Positions 53,753-62,967 of a DNA stretch of 64,000 nucleotides are shown one piece after another. The translations under genes were made by a program, and so were the position numbers. The stretch covers positions 3,221,423-3,285,422 of the forward strand of contig LT629697.1 of NCBI GenBank assembly GCA_900100325.1. Direction: 5' to 3'. Source of the stretch: Frankineae bacterium MT45. GTDB taxonomy: Bacteria > Actinomycetota > Actinomycetes > Mycobacteriales > Jatrophihabitantaceae. How positions within the stretch are numbered: the first letter of the stretch is position 1; every line of letters begins with the position of its first letter. The notes beneath the pieces were generated by a model. It saw only the letters and a list, made by a program, of their open reading frames with translations. It was not told where the DNA came from and searched no databases.

Positions 53753-54736
53753 CTAGACCAGCGCCGCGCGGGCCTTCAGCGGTTCCCACCAGGCCCGGTT
53801 GTTGCGGTACCACTCGACGGTCAGCGCCAGACCCTCTTCGAAGGTCACCTGGGGGGCGTAGCCGAGTTCAGCCGTCTTGCTGTAGTCGACCGAGTAGCGA
53901 CGATCGTGGCCGAGGCGGTCCTCGACGTAGGTGACCGCGCTCCAGTCCCGACCGGTGGCGTCGAGCAACTGCTGGGTGAGCTCCTTGTTGGAGAGCTCGC
54001 GGCCGCCACCGATGTTGTAGTACTCGCCGGCCTCGCCCTTCTCAGCGACGAGCTGAATTCCGCGGCAGTGGTCGGCGACGAAGAGCCAGTCACGGACGTT
54101 GAGCCCATCACCGTAGAGCGGCACCGACTTGCCGTCGATGAGGTTGGTGACGAAGAGCGGGATCACCTTCTCCGGGAAGTGGAAGGGCCCGTAGTTGTTG
54201 CTGCAGCGGGTAACCGAGACGTTCAGGCCGTAGGTGCGCGCGTAGGCGCGGGCGAGGAGATCGGCGCCGGCCTTGGCCGCCGAGTATGGAGAGTTCGGCT
54301 CCAGGATGTGGTCTTCCCGCCAGCTCCCCTCGGGGATCGAGCCGTAGACCTCGTCGGTGGATACGTGCACGACCCGCCCGACCTTGTGCCGCAGCGCCGC
54401 GTCGAAGATCTGCTGGGCGCCGAGGAAGTTGGTGACGGCGAAGTCGGCGGCCCCGGTGATCGAACGGTCGACGTGGGTCTCGGCGGCGAAGTTGATGAGC
54501 ACGTCGTGCCCCGGCAGCGCCGCGTCAAGAGCAACCGGGTCGCAGATATCACCCTTCACGAAGCTGTAGCGCGGGTTGTCCCGCACCGACACCAGGTTCT
54601 CCAGATTTCCGGCGTAGGTGAGCTTGTCGTAGACGGTGACGTCCGCATCGGCGTACGCGGGGTACGCCCCGGCGAGGAGGTCACGGACATACTGAGAGCC
54701 GATGAAGCCTGCGGCCCCAGTAACGAAAACGCGCAT
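53753..54736 (-). CDS. rmlB: dTDP-glucose 4,6-dehydratase
   Basis: RmlB converts dTDP-glucose to the 4-keto-6-deoxy sugar, the first committed step of dTDP-rhamnose. The 327 residues show FVTGAAGFIGSQYVRDLL, DKLTYAGNLENL, FAAETHVDRSI, HVSTDEVYGSI, SPYSAAKAGADLLARAYART (Tyr-x-x-x-Lys) and RCSNNYGPFHFPEKVIPLFV, all diagnostic. It is the first gene of rmlB-rmlD on the minus strand and divergent from the LCP gene (80-base gap). Confidence 0.96.
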   Translation of the reverse strand: MRVFVTGAAGFIGSQYVRDLLAGAYPAYADADVTVYDKLTYAGNLENLVSVRDNPRYSFVKGDICDPVALDAALPGHDVLINFAAETHVDRSITGAADFAVTNFLGAQQIFDAALRHKVGRVVHVSTDEVYGSIPEGSWREDHILEPNSPYSAAKAGADLLARAYARTYGLNVSVTRCSNNYGPFHFPEKVIPLFVTNLIDGKSVPLYGDGLNVRDWLFVADHCRGIQLVAEKGEAGEYYNIGGGRELSNKELTQQLLDATGRDWSAVTYVEDRLGHDRRYSVDYSKTAELGYAPQVTFEEGLALTVEWYRNNRAWWEPLKARAALV

Positions 54737-54816
54737 GCCAGGAGTATTCCAGATGAGCTCAGCACGGTCGGCGCGCTTGACCGGATCAGCGACACGCCCC
54801 GGTTAACCTCGATGAC

Positions 54817-56382
54817 ATGTCCGATCACCGTAATGACCTCCCCCAGGTCGGAGCGGACACCCCATTGGCGCCACCCGAGCTACTGGAGGTGCGTCCGAAC
54901 GGGGTGGGGAGCCGAAGTTCGCTGGGCGCCGGCATTCGTGCCGCGGTCGCGCTCGTCTCCCTCATCACGCTGGTAGCCAGCGGTATCGCCTGGGCCAGCT
55001 ATCAGAAGTTCACCTCCGACATAGGTCACGGCGCCCCCGTGCCGGCACTGACCGGCACCGACGCCGACGGAGCCGACCAGAACATCCTGCTCATCGGGGA
55101 CGACAGCCGCGCCGGCGCCAACGCGGCCGAACTGAGGGCCCTTGGCACCACCCAGGACGGCGGCAGCGTCAACACCGACACGATGATGATCCTGCACGTT
55201 CCGGCCCGGGGCGGGAAGGCCACGATCGTCTCGGTGCCACGTGATTCCTGGGTCGACATTCCCGGCTACGGCAAGGGCAAGATCAACTCGGCCTACGGCG
55301 ACGGGTACAGCACGGCCCGGAGCAAGGGCGCGAACGAGACCGCGAGCGAGAGCGCCGGGATCATGCTGCTCATCCAGACGCTCAACGCGCTCACTGGCCT
55401 GCACATCGACCATTACATGCAGGTGAATCTCCTCGGTTTCTACCGGATCAGCATCGCCATCGGCGGCATCGATGTCTGCCTCAACGCGGCTCAGAATCCG
55501 TCGACGGACTCCGATGCCAACGGCCGCGGTTACTCCGGGATCAACCTGCCGGCCGGGCACTCGGTCATCATGGGGACGCAGGCGCTGGCCTTCGTCCGGC
55601 AGCGCCACGGCCTGCCGCAGGGCGACCTCGACCGGATCAAGCGGCAGCAGTACTTCCTCTCGGCCGCGTTCCGCAAGGTCGCGACGGCCGGCGTACTCAT
55701 GAACCCGTTCAAGCTGCGGGATCTTCTCAAGGCGGTGAGCAGTTCGCTGATGATCGACCCCGCCCTCAATGTGGTCTCACTGGCCGGCGAGTTCCAGAAC
55801 ATGTCGGCCGGGAACATCACCTTCGCCACCATCCCCAACGACGGCTCGCAGACGATCTACCCGGACGGTGTGCAGACCTCGATCGTCGCCATCAACACCG
55901 CGGCCCTACCCGGCTTCATCCGGACCCTGCAGGGCAAGCCCGCCGACTCCGCCTTGGCCGCGGCCCCGGTCGCCGCACCGAGCAGCGTCGCGGTGGACGT
56001 GCTCAACGGAGCGTCGATCACCGGCCTCGCGGCGGCCAACGGCGCCGCGCTGAAGAAGCTCGGCTTCCACGTCGAGACGATCGACTCGACCGACCCGATC
56101 CCGCAGACGAGCGTGGAGTACCCGGCGGGCCTGCAGGGCAAGGCGAAGGCGGTGGCCGCAGCCACCCCGGGCGCGAAGCTGGTCCTGACCACTGCGGTCA
56201 ACAAGGTCACGCTGGTCCTCGGAGCGAACGGCGTACAGGTGAAGGGGCTGGCGAGCCAGGCCGGCCCGATCTCGACCAGCACCCCTGCGGCGAGCAACGC
56301 GACGAGCAACGCGGCGAGCAGCTCGCCGGGGACGGGCGCCCGAAAGGCACCCGTCGCCGCCGGTCTCGGCTGCATCAATTAG
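54817..56382 (+). CDS. LCP-family cell-wall ligase (LytR-CpsA-Psr) with LytR_C domain
   Basis: LCP proteins attach lipid-linked glycopolymers to peptidoglycan. The 521-residue product has a short cytoplasmic N-terminus, a membrane helix at about 32-55, and the LCP catalytic domain (about 80-345): QNILLIGDDSRAGANA, NTDTMMILHVPARGGKATIV, SVPRDSWVDIPGYGKGKINS (pyrophosphate-binding Arg), HYMQVNLLGFYRISIAIGGI and FVRQRHGLPQGDLDRIKRQQ. The C-terminal LytR_C domain is at about 385-465, and the tail is Ala/Ser/Thr-rich. A second LCP gene follows 105 bases on. Its counterpart in Mycobacterium is the CpsA-type Rv3267. Confidence 0.94.
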   Translation: MSDHRNDLPQVGADTPLAPPELLEVRPNGVGSRSSLGAGIRAAVALVSLITLVASGIAWASYQKFTSDIGHGAPVPALTGTDADGADQNILLIGDDSRAGANAAELRALGTTQDGGSVNTDTMMILHVPARGGKATIVSVPRDSWVDIPGYGKGKINSAYGDGYSTARSKGANETASESAGIMLLIQTLNALTGLHIDHYMQVNLLGFYRISIAIGGIDVCLNAAQNPSTDSDANGRGYSGINLPAGHSVIMGTQALAFVRQRHGLPQGDLDRIKRQQYFLSAAFRKVATAGVLMNPFKLRDLLKAVSSSLMIDPALNVVSLAGEFQNMSAGNITFATIPNDGSQTIYPDGVQTSIVAINTAALPGFIRTLQGKPADSALAAAPVAAPSSVAVDVLNGASITGLAAANGAALKKLGFHVETIDSTDPIPQTSVEYPAGLQGKAKAVAAATPGAKLVLTTAVNKVTLVLGANGVQVKGLASQAGPISTSTPAASNATSNAASSSPGTGARKAPVAAGLGCIN

Positions 56383-56487
56383 CCAAGCCAGCAAGCGGCG
56401 CCTCCATAGGGCCACAGTCATGAGCGGCACCTGAACGCACCCCAAGTACCGCGGGGATTCTTAAAGTCGCCCCGGTAATCTAGAACG

Positions 56488-58176
56488 GTGACTTCACATG
56501 GCGGCGAACCGCCCTCCTACGGATGGGGCCCCGAGGCCGATCCAGGCATGGGCGCACCGGCCACCCCGCAGCCCCTCCCGCCGGAACTGAATCCACGCGG
56601 TCGCCGCGCCGGTCGGGCCGAGCAGCGCGCTGCCGCGGCAGCTCAGAAGTCCTCCGCCGCACGGCCCGTCGCTGCGAAACCCTCCACCCCAAGCCCGGCT
56701 TCAGGTGCCGCCAACGGCCGTCCGGGGGGCCGAGCCGCCCGACGCGCCTCCAACCGCAGCGCGGGGGCCGAGATCCGGCGTGGCGCCACCCTCGGCGCCA
56801 TGACCATCTCCGCCCTCCTCTCGATCGCGATCGTCCTCGGCAGCGGCTATGCCTGGTACACCTGGAAGGGTCTGAACAGCAACATCCGCCGCCTGGACGC
56901 GATTCCAGCCTCCAATGTCGGCGGCAAGGCCGGCTCCAGCACGGTCAAGGACGTCGATGGCACCGATCAGAACATCCTGATCGTCGGTAACGACGACCGG
57001 GACACGGCCACCGCGGCCGAGTTGGCGGCGCTCGGAACCACCCGCGACGGCGGCAGCTACAACACCGACACCATGATGATCCTGCACGCGCCGGCCGACG
57101 GTAAGTCGGCGACGGTGATCTCCCTTCCGCGTGACTCGTGGGTCGCCATTCCCGGCCACGGCATGGGCAAGCTCAACTCCGCCTATCCGGACGGCGTGAG
57201 CGATGGCAACGGCGACAAGGCCGCCGGCGCGCAGCTCATGGTGAAGACCATCGAAAACCTCACCGGTCTCAAGATCGACCACTACGTCCAAGTCGATCTC
57301 ATCGGTTTCTACCGCATCAGCAAGGCGATCGGCGGTGTCACCGTCAACCTCTGCCAAGCGGCCAAGGATCACTACTCAGGTATCAATCTCCCTGCCGGCA
57401 AGTCCACCATCTCGGGCACCCAGGCGCTGGCCTTCGTGCGTCAGCGGCATGGTCTGCCGGCCAGCGACTTCGACCGGATCAAGCGCCAGCAGTACTTCAT
57501 CTCGGCCGCCTTCCAGAAGATCAGCAGCGCCGGCACCCTGCTCAACCCCTTCACCCTGAACAAGCTGATCAACGCGGTCACCTCGTCGCTCACGATGGAC
57601 AAGACGCTGCAGCTGACGAAGCTGGCCAGCCAGTTCCAGGGGCTCGCGGCCGGAAATATCAACACCCAGACGATCCCGAACAACGGAACCGGGATGGAGG
57701 GGAGTCAGAGCGTGGTCGAGGTCGATCCGGACACCGTCCGGGCCTTTGCGCAGAGCCTCGACGCGCCGAAGCCGAAGGCGACCCCCAAACCCGCCGCTAC
57801 CTCCACGGTCTCCCCGGCCAGCGTCACCCTCGCCGTCCTCAACGCCGGTGCCGCCAACGGCGCCGCGACGTCGAACGGCACGGCGCTGCGGGCCGTCGGC
57901 TTCAACGTGACCACCGTCGGCTCCGCCTCGTCGGCGAGTCGCACCACGACCGTCGAGTACCCCTCGGGCGAGCTGGCCCAGGCTCAGGCCGTCGCCGCCC
58001 ACGTACCGGGCGCGACACTCACCCCGACCTCGTCGGTCTCGCAGGTGACGCTGCTGCTCGGTAGTGACGGCATCTCGGCCACTGGCGCCTCCACCTCCAG
58101 CTCGAGCAGTGCCTCGGCCACGCCGAAGCCGAGCCCGACGCCGAACGCCGCCGTCACCGGCGCGTGCATCAACTGA
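56488..58176 (+). CDS. Second LCP-family cell-wall ligase with LytR_C domain
   Basis: The 562-residue product is a paralogue of the preceding LCP protein. It has a longer, Pro/Ala-rich cytoplasmic start (about 1-100), a helix at about 105-128 (TISALLSIAIVLGSGYAWYT), the LCP domain (about 150-420) with QNILIVGNDDRDTATAA, NTDTMMILHAPADGKSATVI, SLPRDSWVAIPGHGMGKLNS and FVRQRHGLPASDFDRIKRQQ, and a LytR_C domain followed by a Ser/Thr-rich tail. The GTG start at 56488 has no ribosome site; a TAATCT box lies six bases upstream, as in leaderless messages. It overlaps the next start by one base (TGATG). Confidence 0.94.
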   Translation: MTSHGGEPPSYGWGPEADPGMGAPATPQPLPPELNPRGRRAGRAEQRAAAAAQKSSAARPVAAKPSTPSPASGAANGRPGGRAARRASNRSAGAEIRRGATLGAMTISALLSIAIVLGSGYAWYTWKGLNSNIRRLDAIPASNVGGKAGSSTVKDVDGTDQNILIVGNDDRDTATAAELAALGTTRDGGSYNTDTMMILHAPADGKSATVISLPRDSWVAIPGHGMGKLNSAYPDGVSDGNGDKAAGAQLMVKTIENLTGLKIDHYVQVDLIGFYRISKAIGGVTVNLCQAAKDHYSGINLPAGKSTISGTQALAFVRQRHGLPASDFDRIKRQQYFISAAFQKISSAGTLLNPFTLNKLINAVTSSLTMDKTLQLTKLASQFQGLAAGNINTQTIPNNGTGMEGSQSVVEVDPDTVRAFAQSLDAPKPKATPKPAATSTVSPASVTLAVLNAGAANGAATSNGTALRAVGFNVTTVGSASSASRTTTVEYPSGELAQAQAVAAHVPGATLTPTSSVSQVTLLLGSDGISATGASTSSSSSASATPKPSPTPNAAVTGACIN

Positions 58177-58913
58177 TGGCGGCCATGACACCCTCGGAAC
58201 TCTTCGACCGGGTGCTGAGCAGTCAGCCGTCACTCCCCTTCGTCACCTTTTACGACGAGGCGACCGGTGAGCGGGGTGAACTCTCGGCCAAATCGCTGGC
58301 CAACTGGGTCGCCAAGACGCACTTCCTGCTCCAGGATGGGCTCGGTCTCGGTCCGGGTTGCGTGGCCCAGGTGGCCCTGCGCTCGGACTGGTTGCGGGTG
58401 GCCGTTCTGCTCGGTAGCTGGAGCGCCGGACTCAGTATCAGCGCTCCTGGCGCCGGCAACCGGCCAGATGTGGCCTTCGTCGAACCGCAGACCCTGGCTG
58501 ACGGTCTGGACGCGGCCGAGATCCTGGCCGTGAATCCACTGTCGCTCAGCCGGAGCTTCGGCGGGCAGCCTCCCAAGGGCAGCGAGGACTTCGTCGCCTC
58601 GGCCCGTCCGCAGCCCGATGCGTGGGGCAGCGTCCGCTCTGCGGCCAGCGCCGACGCACCCTGCATCGCCGAGCTGACTGGGGCCGAGGTGCTCGACCGG
58701 GGCGCGACCCGAGTCGCCGCCCTCGGCCTCGACGCCGGAGCTCGATTGCTCTACTCGGTGCCCGGAGAGGCCGCGGCGGCTAGCCCCGAGCATTGGATCG
58801 ACTTGGTGGTGCTGCCGCTGATGCTCGGCGGCTCCGTGGTGTACGTCGCCAACGGTGATGCGGCAACGCTGACCCGCCGGTGCGAACAGGAACGGGCTCA
58901 GCTCATCAGTTGA
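58176..58913 (+). CDS. TIGR03089-family protein (AMP-binding-like, truncated)
   Basis: The 245-residue protein belongs to the actinobacterial family TIGR03089, which resembles the N-terminal part of acyl-CoA synthetases but is much shorter and lacks the C-terminal domain. Features are MTPSELFDRVLSSQPSLPFV, a helix with LGPGCVAQVALRSDWLRVAV, then a central GAEVLDRGATRVAALGLDAG. The function is unknown. ATG 58176 overlaps the LCP stop by one base, and the neighbour order (LCP then TIGR03089) is the same as Rv3267-Rv3268 in Mycobacterium tuberculosis, so this coupling is conserved. Its 3' end overlaps the converging membrane protein gene by eight bases. Confidence 0.85.
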   Translation: MAAMTPSELFDRVLSSQPSLPFVTFYDEATGERGELSAKSLANWVAKTHFLLQDGLGLGPGCVAQVALRSDWLRVAVLLGSWSAGLSISAPGAGNRPDVAFVEPQTLADGLDAAEILAVNPLSLSRSFGGQPPKGSEDFVASARPQPDAWGSVRSAASADAPCIAELTGAEVLDRGATRVAALGLDAGARLLYSVPGEAAAASPEHWIDLVVLPLMLGGSVVYVANGDAATLTRRCEQERAQLIS

Positions 58914-61026
58914 GGGCGACCGGATGTCCCTGCTCGTCCACCGTGGTGAGGTAGACGCTCACCTGACTGCGCGCCGGCGCCGTAGGCACCTTGTTGAGCA
59001 GGCTCGGCCAGCGGGTCATCTCAACGCTCGAGAGTGGCTTCAGCGTGGCGGCGTCTATACCTGGGAAGGCCGACGGGTCGGTGGCCATCACGTAGAGGCG
59101 CCGGCCGGAGGCGATGACCTTCTCATTCACCTGGCTCAGCGTGTCAGTACTCACGTTCTTCACCGAATTGGTCGGAACGCCGCAGTAGGAGCGCAGCGTC
59201 TGTGAATAGCTGATCCGAGCCGTCTCGTCGATCATGAGGACTGCGGCGTCGCCATCGAGTGCGTTGCAGATCGCCTCGACCTGTTGCAACTGGGGAGCCT
59301 CCTCGCGCAGGCCCCGCACCGGCAGCGAGATGGCCAGTGGCACACCGACCAGCAGCAGCGTCCCGAAGACGACGATCCCGGCCCGCAACCCGCGCACGCT
59401 CCGCCACCGCCTGGCCAGTAGCTGCAGCAGCGCACAGGCGGCGACGATCATCAGCGGCAGCACGACCGGGACGAAGCGGCGGATCGCCCACGGCTGATCG
59501 GGCGTGATCTCGCTGCTCCACAGGTACAGGCCGGACATCGACAGCCCCATACAGACCGGAGCAACCAGCGTCAGCTGCGGGCGGCGCAGCGTGCGGTTGA
59601 TCAGTGTGACGTAGCCACCCAGTCCCAGCAGTAACGCCGGCCAGCCGTAGTAGAAGGCCAGCCATTGCAGGGTGAACTCGTTGTAGAGACGGGCTCCATT
59701 GACGGGCAATCCCTGCTGCTGCTGAAGATCCGCTACAGATTCGTTGTCCCCGGCCACGCTCGTCATCCATAGAGGCCGGCTCCAGAGCACGACCGCGACG
59801 ATGAGCACAGTCACCGTCAGCACTGTCGCCAACTGGCCTCGCCGCTGGGGTGAACGCAGGAAGGCCTGCGCCCGGTGGGACCAGGCGAGCGCAACGAGCG
59901 GTACTGCTACCACCACGAGCGCGAAGGCCGCGATGAAGAGCATCAGGATGTGCGAGCGTTGGTCGCGGTAATACCCGTAGGAGAGGTGGGTCACGTCCAA
60001 CCAGCCGAGAAACATGGGGATCGCACCCACCCCGAACAGCAGCAATAGCTGTGTGACGGTGATCCGCCGCCGTTCGGGAGGAGCCACCGCGGCGATGATA
60101 ATCGCCGTCAGGAGCAGCGAGAGCATGCTGGCCGTGCTGTCGATTCGCACCGCGCCGGAGACCCCGGCCACCAGCCCGGCGGCCGCAAAGTCGATCGAGC
60201 GCCGCGTAAGCAGGGCCCGATGTAGCAGGGAGAGGCTGCCCATCAGCAGCAGCAGCGCCAGCACCTCGGTGTAGGAGTCGCGGCTCACGTAGAGCATCGG
60301 AATCGAGACAGCGAGCGCGGACATGGCGACGAGTCCGAAGACCGGTCCGACGATCCGCCTCGCGAAGCCGTAGAAGACAAAGAGCGCGATACCGCCGAGG
60401 AGCACGTTCGCCTTGAGCATCCCGGCTACACCGAATAGCCAACCGCCGACCGTCATGAGGGCCGGAAGCAGGTGATTCCCTTGCGCGTAGAGGATGCCGC
60501 CCTTGGCGGCCGAACCGAATCCGGCCGACGTCGCGTCGGAGTTTGTCGGCGGGCCGAATATCCGGGAGTGGGTCGGGATGTTGAGCGACCCATGATCCAT
60601 CAGCCAGCGGGCGGTCAGGTTGTAGGTTGCCGGATCACGGGTGGCGAAGACGTTCTCAGCCGAGAACCGGGCGTTGACGGCGACCCAGACGACCACGAGC
60701 AGCAGCGCGACGAGAGTGAGGCGCACATCGCGCTTGGGCATCACCCCCGCCGGCGCCCGCACCACCGCCACGGCTACGGCAGCACCCAGCAGGCCAATGG
60801 GGAGGACCAAGCCTGCGACATAGTGACCGAGCAGCAGGAGCACGACCGCCGGCACGCTGAAACCGGCCAGGGCGACGGCCAGCAGATCTGGAGCGGCGAC
60901 CACGTACCGGGCGAGCCGTTCGCGACCTGACCGATCGTCCGGAGACGTCTTCGGGCGGGGTAGCGAGGCGGGGTCGGGTGCAGGCTCGGGCGTCGGCGCG
61001 CCGGGACGCTGCTCGGTGGCTCGCAT
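58906..61026 (-). CDS. Polytopic membrane protein, probable GT-C glycosyltransferase
   Basis: The 706-residue protein starts with ATG 61026 behind a GGGGG site. After an 80-residue cytoplasmic part rich in Pro, it has at least twelve membrane helices to about 560, then a soluble C-terminal domain of about 150 residues. The first large loop (ARFSAENVFATRDPATYNLT) carries an acidic Asp typical of GT-C enzymes, and the SRDSYTEVLALLLLMGSLSL loop later has the features seen in membrane mannosyl- or arabinosyltransferases. The exact family is not clear. It converges with the TIGR03089 gene. The longer frame to 61098 has no further conserved content. Confidence 0.78.
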   Translation of the reverse strand: MRATEQRPGAPTPEPAPDPASLPRPKTSPDDRSGRERLARYVVAAPDLLAVALAGFSVPAVVLLLLGHYVAGLVLPIGLLGAAVAVAVVRAPAGVMPKRDVRLTLVALLLVVVWVAVNARFSAENVFATRDPATYNLTARWLMDHGSLNIPTHSRIFGPPTNSDATSAGFGSAAKGGILYAQGNHLLPALMTVGGWLFGVAGMLKANVLLGGIALFVFYGFARRIVGPVFGLVAMSALAVSIPMLYVSRDSYTEVLALLLLMGSLSLLHRALLTRRSIDFAAAGLVAGVSGAVRIDSTASMLSLLLTAIIIAAVAPPERRRITVTQLLLLFGVGAIPMFLGWLDVTHLSYGYYRDQRSHILMLFIAAFALVVVAVPLVALAWSHRAQAFLRSPQRRGQLATVLTVTVLIVAVVLWSRPLWMTSVAGDNESVADLQQQQGLPVNGARLYNEFTLQWLAFYYGWPALLLGLGGYVTLINRTLRRPQLTLVAPVCMGLSMSGLYLWSSEITPDQPWAIRRFVPVVLPLMIVAACALLQLLARRWRSVRGLRAGIVVFGTLLLVGVPLAISLPVRGLREEAPQLQQVEAICNALDGDAAVLMIDETARISYSQTLRSYCGVPTNSVKNVSTDTLSQVNEKVIASGRRLYVMATDPSAFPGIDAATLKPLSSVEMTRWPSLLNKVPTAPARSQVSVYLTTVDEQGHPVALN

Positions 61027-61218
61027 GTACCCCCGTCGTTGCGATAGCGGTCGGTCGTGGGACGCGCAGTTGCGAGCCGTGGCCGGCATCGGCGCCACCA
61101 GCGAGTATATGGTCCGAGAGTCCGGGTCCGGGGCGATCGGAGTCCGTCCGGCACGAATCTGCTGCCGTATTCACAGGTGATTTCCACTCGGTTCGCCGGT
61201 GCCGGTAAGCTCGTCGGC

Positions 61219-61295
61219 GGGTCGTAACTGGCGCATTTTCTAAGGTGGGTCGACCACCGGGGAGCGACCTGAGCATGAGCCGCGCGCCTGGGTGC
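61219..61295 (+). promoter_or_regulatory. ZTP (pfl) riboswitch ahead of glyA
   Basis: The DNA matches the ZTP/ZMP riboswitch consensus: GGGTCGTAACTGGCG (61219-61233), a hairpin GGTGG-GTCGA-CCACC (61244-61258) with the invariant CCACCGGGGAGCGACC (61254-61269), and after a short linker CGCGCCTGGGTGCC (61282-61295; family form CCGCCTGGGCA). GGTCG (61220-61224) pairs with CGACC (61265-61269). It lies about 95 bases before the glyA start. The switch senses ZMP/ZTP, which builds up when 10-formyl-tetrahydrofolate is low, and raises expression of one-carbon genes such as glyA. Confidence 0.88.
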
Positions 61296-61390
61296 CCTCC
61301 ACCAACTCGATCAGTCAACGCGAGCGGCTCCACTGCGAAGTCGCCCGCATCCCGCCGGTGAATAACCGGGGAATCACGAGAGGCGCGCAA

Positions 61391-62881
61391 ATGTCACAGA
61401 CCAACTCATCATCCTCAGCGATCGCCAATGCCTTCGCCCAGCCCTTCGACGGCGAGGTCGCGAGCGCCGCATACCGCAACGCGCTGCACGTGATCGGCGC
61501 CGTCGAGCCCCGCGTCGCCGACGCCATCCGGGCCGAACTCGCCGACCAGCGCTCGTCGCTGAAACTCATCGCCAGCGAGAACTACGCCTCCCCGGCCGTG
61601 CTGCTGACGATGGGCACCTGGCTGTCGGACAAGTACGCCGAGGGCACCATCGGTCACCGCTTCTACGCCGCCTGCCAGAACATCGACACGGTCGAGTCAC
61701 TGGCCGCCGAGCACGCCAAGGCGCTCTTCGGGGCCCCGCACGCCTACGTCCAGCCGCACTCCGGGATCGACGCCAACCTGGTCGCCTTCTGGGCAATCCT
61801 GGCCCAGCGCATCGAGTCGCCGGCGCTGGCCGCGGCCGGGGCCAAGCACGTCAACGACCTCAGCGACGCCGACTGGTCCGCGCTGCGCAGTGCCCTCGGC
61901 GACCAGCGGATGCTGGGAATGTCCCTGGACGCCGGCGGCCACCTCACGCATGGATTCCGCCCCAACATCTCGGGCAAGATGTTCCACCAGTCCTCCTACG
62001 GCACGGACCCGGCGACCGAACTCCTGGACTACGCCGAGGTTCGGCGAATGGCCCAGGAATTCAAGCCGTTGATCCTCATCGCCGGCTACTCGGCCTACCC
62101 GCGCCGGGTCAACTTCGCCAAGATGCGGGAGATCGCCGACGAGGTCGGGGCCACGCTGATGGTCGACATGGCGCACTTCGCCGGCTTGGTGGCCGGAAAG
62201 GTCTTCACCGGCGATTTCAACCCGGTTCCGTTCGCGCACGTCACCACGACGACGACACACAAGTCGCTGCGCGGTCCGCGTGGTGGCATGGTGCTCTGCC
62301 AGCCGGAGTACGCCGACTCCGTCGACCGCGGTTGCCCGATGGTGCTGGGGGGGCCGCTCGGCCAGGTGATGGCGGCCAAGGCGGTTGCCCTGGCCGAGGC
62401 GCGTCAGCCGGAGTTCGCGAACTACGCCCAGGCCGTGGCCGACAACGCCGTCTCGCTGGCCGAGGGGCTGAGCTCGCGTGGCGCTCGACTCGTCACCGGT
62501 GGCACCGACAATCACCTGGTGCTGCTGGACGTCACGTCGTTCGGCCTTACCGGCCGGCAGGCCGAGTCGGCCCTGGTCGAGTCGGGGATCGTCACCAACC
62601 GCAACGCCATCCCGCGCGACCCGAACGGCGCCTGGTACACCTCGGGCGTGCGCCTCGGGACGCCGGCGCTGACCAGCCGGGGCTTCACCGGTGGCGACCT
62701 GGATCGGGTCGCCGAGCTGATCGTCGACGTCCTCACCGCGGCGACGCCCACCGCCACCGCCGACGGCGGCGCATCGAAGGCCAAGTACACGATCGCCGAC
62801 GGCGTCGCCGCCCGTACTCAAGCCGCGGCCTCGGAACTGCTCGACGCACACCCGCTCTACCCGGGCATCGACCTCAGCTAG
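61391..62881 (+). CDS. glyA: Serine hydroxymethyltransferase (long actinobacterial form)
   Basis: SHMT interconverts serine and glycine and loads tetrahydrofolate with one carbon. The 496 residues include [75 protein letters not shown] and the PLP lysine in [14 protein letters not shown]. It is some 70 residues longer than the common form. The extra part is around residues 150-200 ([20 protein letters not shown]). ATG 61391 is chosen because the frame's earlier start (61292) would fall inside the riboswitch. A ZTP riboswitch precedes it, a strong hairpin follows it. Confidence 0.95.
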   Translation: MSQTNSSSSAIANAFAQPFDGEVASAAYRNALHVIGAVEPRVADAIRAELADQRSSLKLIASENYASPAVLLTMGTWLSDKYAEGTIGHRFYAACQNIDTVESLAAEHAKALFGAPHAYVQPHSGIDANLVAFWAILAQRIESPALAAAGAKHVNDLSDADWSALRSALGDQRMLGMSLDAGGHLTHGFRPNISGKMFHQSSYGTDPATELLDYAEVRRMAQEFKPLILIAGYSAYPRRVNFAKMREIADEVGATLMVDMAHFAGLVAGKVFTGDFNPVPFAHVTTTTTHKSLRGPRGGMVLCQPEYADSVDRGCPMVLGGPLGQVMAAKAVALAEARQPEFANYAQAVADNAVSLAEGLSSRGARLVTGGTDNHLVLLDVTSFGLTGRQAESALVESGIVTNRNAIPRDPNGAWYTSGVRLGTPALTSRGFTGGDLDRVAELIVDVLTAATPTATADGGASKAKYTIADGVAARTQAAASELLDAHPLYPGIDLS

Positions 62882-62901
62882 GACACACCGCCCAGATGTA
62901 G

Positions 62902-62934
62902 CAGGGCCCGACACCGCTCCGGTGTCGGGCCCTG
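62902..62934. terminator. Bidirectional hairpin between glyA and the 6-phosphogluconate dehydrogenase gene
   Basis: A perfect 14-base stem (62902-62915 against 62921-62934) closes a five-base loop. It begins 20 bases after the glyA stop and lies 34 bases from the converging gene's stop. With few T residues nearby it is a typical GC-rich actinobacterial terminator and probably acts in both directions. Confidence 0.85.
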
Positions 62935-62967
62935 TTCATGTCTTGGCGGTGCCTATTGCGTTGCTGC

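Noticed and set aside
59144-60442. Minus-strand frame of 432 codons within the large membrane protein
   Set aside because: It lies in an alternate frame of the 58906-61026 gene, which shows the expected membrane helices.
61292-61390. Upstream start of glyA within the frame
   Set aside because: The first codons would lie inside the ZTP riboswitch and carry no SHMT-like sequence.
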